Source: JBKEAJ01 sp047972135
Lineage (GTDB): Bacteria; Bacteroidota; Bacteroidia; Bacteroidales; Prolixibacteraceae
DNA: 37,612 bases
Assembly (NCBI GenBank): GCA_047972135.1
Contig: JBKEAJ010000094.1
Location: forward strand, 1 to 37,612
Direction of reading: 5' to 3'
Shown piece after piece: positions 6,315-13,478 of this stretch (positions are counted from its first letter, which is position 1; the number at the start of each line of letters is the position of its first letter). Position numbers and translations under genes: made by a program. The notes beneath the pieces are model-generated. The model saw only the letters and a program-made list of their open reading frames with translations. It made no database searches and was not told the DNA's origin.

Positions 6315-8504
6315 ATGGCACATGTAAGATTTGAGGCTCTCAAGGAAGCGTATTCAAGACAGCCCAAGGAGGTAGAAAAGACAAGTCATTTAACATCAGA
6401 CTATTATGGAAAATTGGTATTCAACCGCAAAAGAATGGAAAAATATCTTTCCAAGAGTGCCTACAAGGCGGTGGTTGATGCGAGCAAATCGGGAACATCG
6501 GTAGACCGAAAAGTTGCTAGCGAGGTGGCATTGGGCATGAAACAATGGGCATTGGAAAACGGAGCAACACACTACACCCACTGGTTTCACCCGCTGACAG
6601 ACGGCACAGCCGAGAAACACGACGCATTCATTAAGATAGCAGAGGGCGGGGGAGTAATAGAGGAATTTTCGGGTAGTTTACTGGCACAGCAAGAACCCGA
6701 TGCCTCATCTTTCCCCAACGGCGGTATTCGTCAGACTTTCGAGGCTAGGGGCTACACTGCATGGGATCCCTCGTCGCCGGCATTTGTAATCGGTACAACT
6801 CTCTGTATTCCAACCATATTCATATCCTACACCGGTGAGGCACTAGACTACAAAGCACCACTCTTGAAATCCATAGCAGCGGTAGATGCAGCAGCAGTGG
6901 AAGTGTGCAGATATTTCGACAAGAATGTCAACAAGGTAAATCCACAGCTAGGCTGGGAGCAAGAGTACTTTTTGATAGACAGAGCCTTGTTCAGAGCCCG
7001 CCCCGACTTGGTGCTAACAGGACGTACGTTAATGGGACACTCATCATCGAAAGACCAACAGCTCGACGACCACTATTTTGGTTCTATACCGCCACGAGTA
7101 TCAGCATTTATGCGTAATTTAGAAGACGAATGCTATAAAATCGGTATTCCTGCCAAAACACGTCACAACGAGGTAGCACCCAATCAGTTTGAGATAGCAC
7201 CGATTTTTGAAGAGATGAACCTTGCCAACGACCATAACCTAATTCTTATGGACATAATGAAGCGTGTGGCAAACGAGCATGACTTCGAGGTTTTGTTCCA
7301 CGAAAAGCCCTTCAAAGGTGTTAACGGTTCGGGCAAGCACAACAATTGGTCGCTGATTACCGACACGGGAGTAAACTTATTCAAGCCGGGCAATAAGCCA
7401 AAAACCAACCTTCAATTCATAACCTTTATTATCAATACTCTAAAAGCTGTTCTCGACAATCAGGATCTGCTAAGAGCAGGAATATTGACAGCAGGAAATG
7501 CTCACAGACTAGGCGCAAACGAAGCACCACCGTCAATAATATCGGTATTTTTAGGTTCAGAGGTCTCCAACATGCTCGATGTGATGGAAAATGCTGTGAG
7601 CGACAAACCTCTTACTCCCGACGAAAAGACTGCCCTAAAACTTAATATCGGACGTATCCCTGAAATACTCCTCGACACGACAGACCGCAACCGTACGTCG
7701 CCTTTTGCATTTACGGGCAATCGTTTTGAGTTCAGAGCAGTGGGTTCTTCGGCAAACTGTGCATCGGCACTCATCACGCTCAATGCAGCGATGGCAAAGC
7801 AGTTAAAGCAATTCAAGAGCGATGTCGACAAATTGATATCAGGGGGAAAAAGTAAAGATGATGCCATATTCCAAGTACTTAAACGCCTGATTATAGAGTC
7901 AAAAAATATTAGATTTAGCGGCAACGGCTACAGTCAAGAATGGGTAGAAGAAGCCGAAAGACGAGGTTTGACCAACATTAAATCCGTACCGGAGGCTATG
8001 GACGCATATATGACGGAGCATTCAAAAGAGCTGTTTACAGGTCTGGGGATTTTCAACCTAAAGGAGCTTGAAGGTAGGACAGAGGTCGAGCATGAGAAAT
8101 ACATGAAGAAAATTCAGATTGAAGCTCGCGTGTTGGGGGATTTGGCTATAAACCATATAATCCCGACGGGCATTAAATATCAGACCGAAATGGTGAAAAA
8201 CGTAAAAGGATTGAAAGAGATATTTGGAGAGGATGAATACGAGGAGCTAGCAACCAATAGGAAGTATTTGATAAAAAAGATGTCTGAGCATATAGAGACC
8301 ATTAAAGCCGAAGTATCGGAGATGGTGGTTGCACGTAAGAAGGCTAATGTCATTGAAGATATGAGAGAAATGTCTTATGCTTATTGTAATGAAATAGCTC
8401 CTTATCTTGATAAAATCAGATATCATATAGATAAATTGGAACTTATCGTTGACAATGAGATTTGGCCTTTACCGAAATACAGAGAGTTGCTGTTTACGAG
8501 GTAA
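6315..8504 (+). CDS. glnN: Glutamine synthetase type III
   Basis: 729 residues, the length typical of the large GSIII enzymes of Bacteroides. It makes glutamine from glutamate, ammonia and ATP in the cytoplasm and is the main ammonia-assimilating synthetase of many Bacteroidota. Seen: the GSIII N-terminal domain with THYTHWFHPLTDGTAEKHD (85-103), GWEQEYFLID, PAKTRHNEVAPNQFEIAP, the active-site GVNGSGKHNNWSL, and NRTSPFAFTGNRFEFRAVG with the substrate-binding arginines. The C-terminal helical region (LDKIRYHIDKLELIVDNEIWPLP) is complete. It is monocistronic: its own promoter at 6261-6292 and a strong terminator at 8518-8556. The GGGGGTCAA pair upstream may couple it to nitrogen status. Confidence 0.96.
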   Translation: MAHVRFEALKEAYSRQPKEVEKTSHLTSDYYGKLVFNRKRMEKYLSKSAYKAVVDASKSGTSVDRKVASEVALGMKQWALENGATHYTHWFHPLTDGTAEKHDAFIKIAEGGGVIEEFSGSLLAQQEPDASSFPNGGIRQTFEARGYTAWDPSSPAFVIGTTLCIPTIFISYTGEALDYKAPLLKSIAAVDAAAVEVCRYFDKNVNKVNPQLGWEQEYFLIDRALFRARPDLVLTGRTLMGHSSSKDQQLDDHYFGSIPPRVSAFMRNLEDECYKIGIPAKTRHNEVAPNQFEIAPIFEEMNLANDHNLILMDIMKRVANEHDFEVLFHEKPFKGVNGSGKHNNWSLITDTGVNLFKPGNKPKTNLQFITFIINTLKAVLDNQDLLRAGILTAGNAHRLGANEAPPSIISVFLGSEVSNMLDVMENAVSDKPLTPDEKTALKLNIGRIPEILLDTTDRNRTSPFAFTGNRFEFRAVGSSANCASALITLNAAMAKQLKQFKSDVDKLISGGKSKDDAIFQVLKRLIIESKNIRFSGNGYSQEWVEEAERRGLTNIKSVPEAMDAYMTEHSKELFTGLGIFNLKELEGRTEVEHEKYMKKIQIEARVLGDLAINHIIPTGIKYQTEMVKNVKGLKEIFGEDEYEELATNRKYLIKKMSEHIETIKAEVSEMVVARKKANVIEDMREMSYAYCNEIAPYLDKIRYHIDKLELIVDNEIWPLPKYRELLFTR

Positions 8505-8517
8505 TATATTTTAGATT

Positions 8518-8556
8518 GGTATAGACAGTGGTCGCACGCTGTCTATACCTTTTTTA
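8518..8556 (+). terminator. Rho-independent terminator of glnN
   Basis: Perfect 11-base arms GGTATAGACAG (8518-8528) and CTGTCTATACC (8539-8549) around a 10-base loop, followed directly by a T-run. It begins 13 bases after the glnN stop. Confidence 0.9.
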
Positions 8557-8647
8557 TTCTATGTTGCTTTGCTTTTGTCATATTTCCTGACTAAATTTGT
8601 ACCATGAAGTGGAATAATATATTTCATATAAGAGAAAAATAAGAACC

Positions 8648-8982
8648 ATGAAAATAATTGAGGCAGTAGACATTTACGAGAATTACATATAGAATTTACC
8701 AACACTTATTTCTAATTCTAATTACAAACCTCAGTATTTTATAGACAAGCTAGGCTTACGAAAACGACCTTTTATCGAAAACTGAGAAATAAGATCTTTA
8801 GTAGTAAAGAGGTAAGAATTTTATTTGAAGCTCTCAACCCCCAAGAATATTACTACGAGCAGCTTAAGCAAGAATTAGATAATAGTATTAAACAGTTTGA
8901 AGAAGGAAATACAATCACTAATAAATACGCTTTAGCTGAAGCAAGAAAGTATTTAGAGGAACTGAAAATGAAGAACTTATAA
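8648..8982 (+). pseudogene. Decayed HTH antitoxin-like gene
   Basis: Reading from the ATG at 8648 gives MKIIEAVDIYENYI and then an in-frame TAG at codon 15. The next stretch is NLPTLISNSNYKPQYFIDKL, then GLRK. At the A-run near 8760-8765 one base appears lost; in the shifted frame the protein continues as TTFYRKLRNKIFSS and runs to KYLEELKMKNL with TAA at 8980-8982. The joined product (about 110 residues) has a helix-turn-helix-like segment (FIDKLGLRKTTFYRKL) and a charged C-terminal helix. It resembles antitoxins that sit beside RelE/ParE toxins in Bacteroidota. Its 3' end meets that of the toxin remnant on the other strand. With one nonsense and one frameshift change it should be non-functional. 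Confidence 0.6.
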
Positions 8983-9274
8983 TGATATAGGTTTTTGATA
9001 GTTGTTCCAGAATGACACTCCCCACTATTTTTATATGGTCGCTTTCTACCCTATAAAACATGGTTATTTGCTTTGTTATAAATATGTGATGATAATTCAA
9101 TTCATTATTAAACCTTCCCATTTCTGGCATGAGCATCAGAAGTTTTAGCGTTTTCACCACTTTGTCATGAAAGTTTGTAGCTACTTTGTCTGACCATTCG
9201 AGATAAAGGTAATTCATGTTACTTTTATATGTTACAAGAGCCAATACTGACCAAATGATTTTTCTTTCTTTTAT
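8977..9274 (-). pseudogene. Decayed RelE/ParE-family toxin
   Basis: The minus strand encodes KIIWSVLALVTYKSN near the N-terminus, LEWSDKVATNFHDKVV, MPEMGRFNN, FITKQITMFYRV and HIKIVGSV. This is the order of RelE/ParE mRNA-interferase or gyrase-toxin proteins of Bacteroidota. The family's C-terminal (F/W)WNNxQxP motif appears only in another frame (FWNNYQKP, then TAA at 8977-8979), so a one-base change near 9008-9020 breaks the gene. At the expected start the codon is ATA (9272-9274) where ATG would be expected; no ATG lies between it and the upstream stop. Both features point to a dead gene. It is convergent with the antitoxin-like remnant, whereas functional pairs are normally co-directional. 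Confidence 0.65.
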
Positions 9275-9346
9275 TGTTTCTGTCTAGTATCAGTGCTACG
9301 AGTTTAGATAAAGTACGTACCAAATCGGGAATGGTCTCTTTACAGT

Positions 9347-11170
9347 TTACCGTATCTGCAACTCATGTAGTTTATTGTATATTCCGCCGTGTTCTTTCAG
9401 CTCGTCGTGAGTGCCTTGCTCCACAATTTTGCCGTTATCGAAGACGTATATTAAATTGGCATTGCGAATGGTTGACAGGCGGTGGGCAATAACTATTGAT
9501 GTCCTAGATTTCATAAGGTTTTCAAGGGCTTCTTGTACTAATTTTTCGGACTCGGTATCGAGAGCCGAAGTAGCCTCGTCAAGAATTAGTATATCGGGGT
9601 TTTTCAATACGGCACGAGCAATACTAATACGTTGCCGCTGTCCGCCCGACAGTCGACCGCCTCTGTCGCCGACCTTTGTCTGATAGCCATCGTCGGTTTC
9701 CATTATAAAATCGTGAGCATTAGCTATTTTTGCGGCTCTCTCCACATCTTCTTTTGTAGCGTTTTTCACACCACAAGCACTGTTATTGTAGAAGGTGTCG
9801 TTAAATAGTATTGCCTCCTGATTTACATTGCCCATCAGTTCCCTTAGGTCAAATATTTTCATATCTCTGATGTCTACACCGTCAATGGATATACTGCCTT
9901 GCTGAATATCGTAGAAACGAGGCAGGAGGTCAACAAAAGTAGTTTTTCCTGAGCCTGATTGTCCTACGAGAGCCACCATTTTCCCTTTCGGAATTTTGGC
10001 ACTCACGCCGTCTAGCACCATCTTCTCGCCGTCGTAGCTGAACGACACGTTTTTGTACTCAACATCGGAGTCAAAGGATTTTTTTGACACAGCACCGTCC
10101 TTATCTTTGATACTGTCGTCCACCATCAGGATTGTATCTATGCGTTCCATTGCGGCTAATCCTTTTTGCACATTAAAAAAACCTGTTGTAAACTGCTTGG
10201 CAGGATTTATAATCTGATAAAAAATCCCGATATAAGCAATAAACGAAGCCCCCACAAGTCCGCTATGCTCAGCATCAATGAGGTATGCACCAAACCAAAT
10301 AACAAGCACCATGACAACAGTTCCCAAAAACTCGCTCAATGGATGAGCCATGCTATAACGACGTTGTACGGAATTCATTATTTTTTTATACTCCTCCGAT
10401 TCTCGTGCATTCCAACTTTTCATTCTGTCTTCGGCATTGAATGCCTTGATTATCCGAAGTCCGCCAAGGCTTTCTTCTAATATTCCCAATAGTTCGCCGA
10501 GTTTACTTCGGCTGTCTTTCGATTCAACTTTCAGTTTCTTTCCTGTTCTTCCTATAATCAATCCGGCAAGAGGCAACATAACAAGCACAAAGAGAGTGAG
10601 TTTTATGCTGATAAGACACATAAATATAAGAGAGACGACTATTAAGATCGGATTTTTAAACAGCATATCTATGGACGACATTATAGAGTTCTCAACTTCC
10701 GAAACGTCGCCTGTTGCCTTAGACATAACATCGCCTTTGCGCTCGTCGGAATAATATCCAAGAGGCAGATTCATCAATTTATCAAAAATCTTAACACGCA
10801 TATCTCGCACAACAGAGTTTCTCACTCCAACTATCTGATAAGCACCTAAAAATGCTGACGATACTTTCAGAAAAGTGGACACTAACATCAAGCCTCCCAC
10901 AAAGGGCATTACCACAAGGTTGCCGTATTCCTGTTTCATATTTGTGATATAGAAGTAGAGGTTATTCACCATCACATCCTTGCTCAGTGCCCATGGCAGT
11001 AGCTGATGAACCTCTTTGGCAGTGTCAAACAGCACTTCGAGAACGGGGATAGCCAAGAGCATTGCCAAGCCCGAAAATATTGCCGACAAGACATTAAAAA
11101 CAAAGCTCAGAGCTATGTTTGTTTTGTAGGGCAAGGCAAAACGCCTCAATATTTTTATAAGGTCTTTCAT
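9347..11170 (-). CDS. ABC exporter, MsbA/lipid-flippase type (fused TMD and NBD)
   Basis: 607 residues, a half-transporter that would act as a homodimer in the inner membrane. The N-terminal membrane domain (about 15-335) has hydrophobic segments near 17-45, 88-112, 173-205, 282-300 and 306-322. The ATPase domain follows: Walker A GQSGSGKTT (403-411), Q-loop near NVNQEAILF, signature LSGGQ (507-511), Walker B ILILDEATSALD (527-538) and H-loop His563. The likely cargo is lipid A core or another lipid, since this is the commonest role of such exporters in Bacteroidota, but multidrug or peptide export cannot be excluded. The start at 11170 is the ATG that ends repeat copy R2; the repeat therefore provides its leader. 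purB lies upstream in the same direction, separated by the repeat. Confidence 0.9.
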   Translation of the reverse strand: MKDLIKILRRFALPYKTNIALSFVFNVLSAIFSGLAMLLAIPVLEVLFDTAKEVHQLLPWALSKDVMVNNLYFYITNMKQEYGNLVVMPFVGGLMLVSTFLKVSSAFLGAYQIVGVRNSVVRDMRVKIFDKLMNLPLGYYSDERKGDVMSKATGDVSEVENSIMSSIDMLFKNPILIVVSLIFMCLISIKLTLFVLVMLPLAGLIIGRTGKKLKVESKDSRSKLGELLGILEESLGGLRIIKAFNAEDRMKSWNARESEEYKKIMNSVQRRYSMAHPLSEFLGTVVMVLVIWFGAYLIDAEHSGLVGASFIAYIGIFYQIINPAKQFTTGFFNVQKGLAAMERIDTILMVDDSIKDKDGAVSKKSFDSDVEYKNVSFSYDGEKMVLDGVSAKIPKGKMVALVGQSGSGKTTFVDLLPRFYDIQQGSISIDGVDIRDMKIFDLRELMGNVNQEAILFNDTFYNNSACGVKNATKEDVERAAKIANAHDFIMETDDGYQTKVGDRGGRLSGGQRQRISIARAVLKNPDILILDEATSALDTESEKLVQEALENLMKSRTSIVIAHRLSTIRNANLIYVFDNGKIVEQGTHDELKEHGGIYNKLHELQIR

Positions 11171-11325
11171 GTGTTTATTATTTTGCAATAAGCTGTAAGC
11201 TATAGGCTTTATGCTTTTGCTGTTTTTAATTATCCGCTATTGCAAGAGTTAGCGTGGCAATCTGTTCTATGTTGCAGGAGATTGCTTCGTCGCCTGCTCC
11301 TCGCAATGACGTTCTTGTATTTATG
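11168..11325 (-). repeat. Composite dispersed repeat, copy R2 (modules A-B), ending at the ABC exporter start codon
   Basis: In minus orientation, module A (about 11311 down to 11233) starts with CGTCATTGCGAGGAGC and retains the inner GAAGCAATC arm; its far arm is degraded (CTTGCAATAGCG in place of CTCGCAATGACG). Module B follows with AAAGCATAAAGCCTATAGC and TTATTGCAAAAT, then AATAAACAC and the ATG of the exporter. Modules C and the ATGAAACGAGCC junction are missing. Confidence 0.85.
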
Positions 11326-11362
11326 TCAGGACTATCGTCCCTAAACTCTAAACCTTAAACGA

Positions 11363-12709
11363 TTAAACAACTCCCGTATAATTATGTGGTGTAATTGCTT
11401 TCAATTCGTCTTTCACCTCCTTACTAACGTTGAGAGTATCGATAAAGTTGTGTATCAGTTCTTTATCTATGGGCTTATTGGCACGTGTAAGGTCTTTCAG
11501 AGCCTCGTAGGGCTTAGGGTAATCCTCACGTTTCAGTATTGTCTGTATGGCCTCTGCCACCACTGCCCAATTTTTCTCCAAATCCTTGTCAATAGCTGCC
11601 TTGTTTAGCAGCAGTTTACTCAAACCTCTGATTGTCGATTGCATGGCAATGAGGGAATGGGCAAGGGGTACACCTATATTTCTCAGCACGGTAGAATCTG
11701 TAAGGTCGCGTTGCAATCTTGATATAGGCAGTTTGGCGGCTAGGTGTTCAAATATGGCATTTGCCATTCCGACATTACCTTCGGAGTTTTCAAAATCAAT
11801 GGGATTAACTTTGTGAGGCATAGCCGACGAGCCGACCTCACCGACTTTAATCTTTTGTTTAAAATATTCCATTGAAATATATGACCAAAAATCTCTATCT
11901 AAATCGAGGATGATATTGTTTATTCTTTTCAGATTATCGAATATTGCAGCAAGGTCGTCGTAATGAGCTATTTGCGTAGTGTACGTTGAGCGAGCCACTC
12001 CCAAATATTTATTCGTAAAGTTGTTGGCAAAGTCTTGCCAATCAATATTTGGATATGCTGCGTGGTGGGCATTAAAATTCCCTGTGGCTCCACCAAATTT
12101 TGTTTTTAACCTCACATCTTTCAGCATATTTAGCTGGTCGTTAAGGCGTTCGATAAAAACTCTTATCTCTTTACCTAAGTTGGTTGGCGATGCAGGTTGT
12201 CCGTGAGTTTTGGCAAGCATCGACACGTCTTTCCACTCTTCGGCAAGGGTCGACAGCTTATCTATAAGTCCCTGCAACATAGGCAGGTACTCGATTTCAA
12301 TAGCATCTTTAAGCGACAAAGGCGTAGCTGTGTTATTAATATCCTGCGAGGTCAAAGCAAAATGTATATACTCTAGTTTTTCACTCACTCCGACTAGCGG
12401 AAACTTCTTTTTCAGAAAATACTCGACCGCTTTCACATCGTGGTTTGTAACACTTTCCTCAGCCTTTACCTGTTCGGCATCCTCAAGGGTAAAGTTCCTA
12501 TAAATATCACGTAGTGCCTCAAACTTATCTTTCGGTACAGACTGAAGTTCAGGGACATTCGCTTCGCAGAGAGCGATGAAATACTCTACTTCCACTTTCA
12601 CTCTATACTTAATCAGGGCGAACTCCGAGAAATACAAATCAAGATTTTCGCATTTCGTTCTGTATCTTCCGTCAATGGGAGAAATTGCTGTCAAGTTATT
12701 TAATATCAT
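11363..12709 (-). CDS. purB: Adenylosuccinate lyase
   Basis: 448 residues, close to the length of the E. coli-type enzyme. It cleaves SAICAR to AICAR and adenylosuccinate to AMP, releasing fumarate, in purine synthesis. Visible: N-terminal LTAISPIDGRY (6-16), TSQDINNTA (120-128), the general-acid His in KTHGQPASPTNLGKE (167-181), GGATGNFNAH (206-215), and the fumarase/ASL signature GSSAMPHKVNPIDFEN (293-308) with the catalytic serine loop. The C-terminus ITPHNYTGVV is complete. The ATG at 12709 agrees with the family N-terminus. A -7 box lies upstream at 12747-12754. Confidence 0.97.
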   Translation of the reverse strand: MILNNLTAISPIDGRYRTKCENLDLYFSEFALIKYRVKVEVEYFIALCEANVPELQSVPKDKFEALRDIYRNFTLEDAEQVKAEESVTNHDVKAVEYFLKKKFPLVGVSEKLEYIHFALTSQDINNTATPLSLKDAIEIEYLPMLQGLIDKLSTLAEEWKDVSMLAKTHGQPASPTNLGKEIRVFIERLNDQLNMLKDVRLKTKFGGATGNFNAHHAAYPNIDWQDFANNFTNKYLGVARSTYTTQIAHYDDLAAIFDNLKRINNIILDLDRDFWSYISMEYFKQKIKVGEVGSSAMPHKVNPIDFENSEGNVGMANAIFEHLAAKLPISRLQRDLTDSTVLRNIGVPLAHSLIAMQSTIRGLSKLLLNKAAIDKDLEKNWAVVAEAIQTILKREDYPKPYEALKDLTRANKPIDKELIHNFIDTLNVSKEVKDELKAITPHNYTGVV

Positions 12710-12746
12710 CTTGCTTGTTCTTATGTTTTATCGTTAAATCAAGCAA

Positions 12747-12754
12747 CAAAGCTA
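12747..12754 (-). promoter_or_regulatory. -7 element upstream of purB
   Basis: On the minus strand this reads TAGCTTTG, a full match to TAnnTTTG, 37 bases ahead of the purB ATG. No clear TTTG box was found at the right distance. Confidence 0.4.
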
Positions 12755-12788
12755 AGGAAAAATATTAGGTTTCTAGTCTGATTCTTAC

Positions 12789-12796
12789 TAACTTTG
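12789..12796 (+). promoter_or_regulatory. -7 element upstream of the RecQ fragment
   Basis: TAACTTTG fits TAnnTTTG and ends 22 bases before the ATG at 12819, so the truncated gene may still be transcribed. The -33 box is weak. Confidence 0.4.
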
Positions 12797-12818
12797 TAAT
12801 GTACATCCATTTAAAACG

Positions 12819-13325
12819 ATGAATAGGCAAGAAGCGGAGATAAAATTAAGGGACACATTTGGCTTTGACCATTTCTATGACGAGCAATGGGAGACAATCG
12901 ATTTATTATTCAAAGGTAAGAGGGTCTTGCTCATTGAGAAAACAGGTTTTGGCAAGTCCTTATGTTTTCAGTTTCCTGCCACTCAATTTCAAGGATTAAC
13001 CATCATATTTTCTCCTCTGATAGCCTTAATGAGAGATCAAGTAAAAGCTTTAAATCAGAAAGGGATAAGAGCAAAATACATTAATTCGGAGCAGACATCC
13101 GAAGAAAACTCTCAAACCATACAAGAGGCACTGAACAACAGTTTAAAAATCTTGTATATAGCACCGGAAAGGCAAGAAAACCAAGAATGGCTTGATGCTA
13201 CAAGAAAAATGAATTTGTCTATGATTGTAATTGATGAAGCTCATACAATATCAGTTTGGGGGCATGATTTCAGACCGGCATTCAGGAGAATTATAAACCT
13301 TGTAAGATTATTACCGTGGCTTTAA
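12819..13325 (+). pseudogene. RecQ-family helicase, truncated after the DEAH motif
   Basis: 168 residues with the first RecA-like lobe of a RecQ-type helicase: the motif 0 region FGFDHFYDEQWETI, motif I EKTGFGKSLCFQFPA, motif Ia SPLIALMRDQV, and motif II VIDEAHTISVWGHDFRPAFR. It stops after NLVRLLPWL, whereas intact proteins continue with a conserved motif III and a second lobe. The final Leu and stop codons are made by repeat sequence: the 19 bases GGCTTTAAGCTATATGCAA at 13318-13336 are identical to those at 3840-3858. The remainder of the gene is gone, so a deletion or replacement joined the repeat to the gene. It diverges in sequence from the intact recQ at 36030 and is not a copy of it. 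Motif I has F in place of one of the usual glycines, as in the long RecQ-like proteins. Confidence 0.75.
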
Positions 13326-13427
13326 GCTATATGCAACAAGCCCAACTACACACAGGAGGATAATTAAAAACAACAAAAGCATAAAGCCTATAGCATACAG
13401 CTTATTGCAAAATTATAAACATCGAAA
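13318..13427 (+). repeat. Composite dispersed repeat, copy R3 (module B plus the E segment)
   Basis: GGCTTTAAGCTATATGCAA (13318-13336) is shared with copy R1. Module A is absent. Module B (about 13360-13427) has AGCATAAAGCCTATAGC and CAGCTTATTGCAAAATTAT, then TAAACATCGAAA where the other copies have AAACACATGAAA. The start-codon end is therefore mutated, and the following gene begins 52 bases further on. Confidence 0.8.
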
Positions 13428-13478
13428 TATTAAATAAAGGGGATTTCGGACGCCATCGATATTGCCAAAAACTGATTT

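Noticed and set aside
12819..13325. RecQ fragment as a duplication of the intact recQ at 36030
   Set aside because: The two proteins share only family motifs; motif I and flanking residues differ, so they are separate branches of the family.
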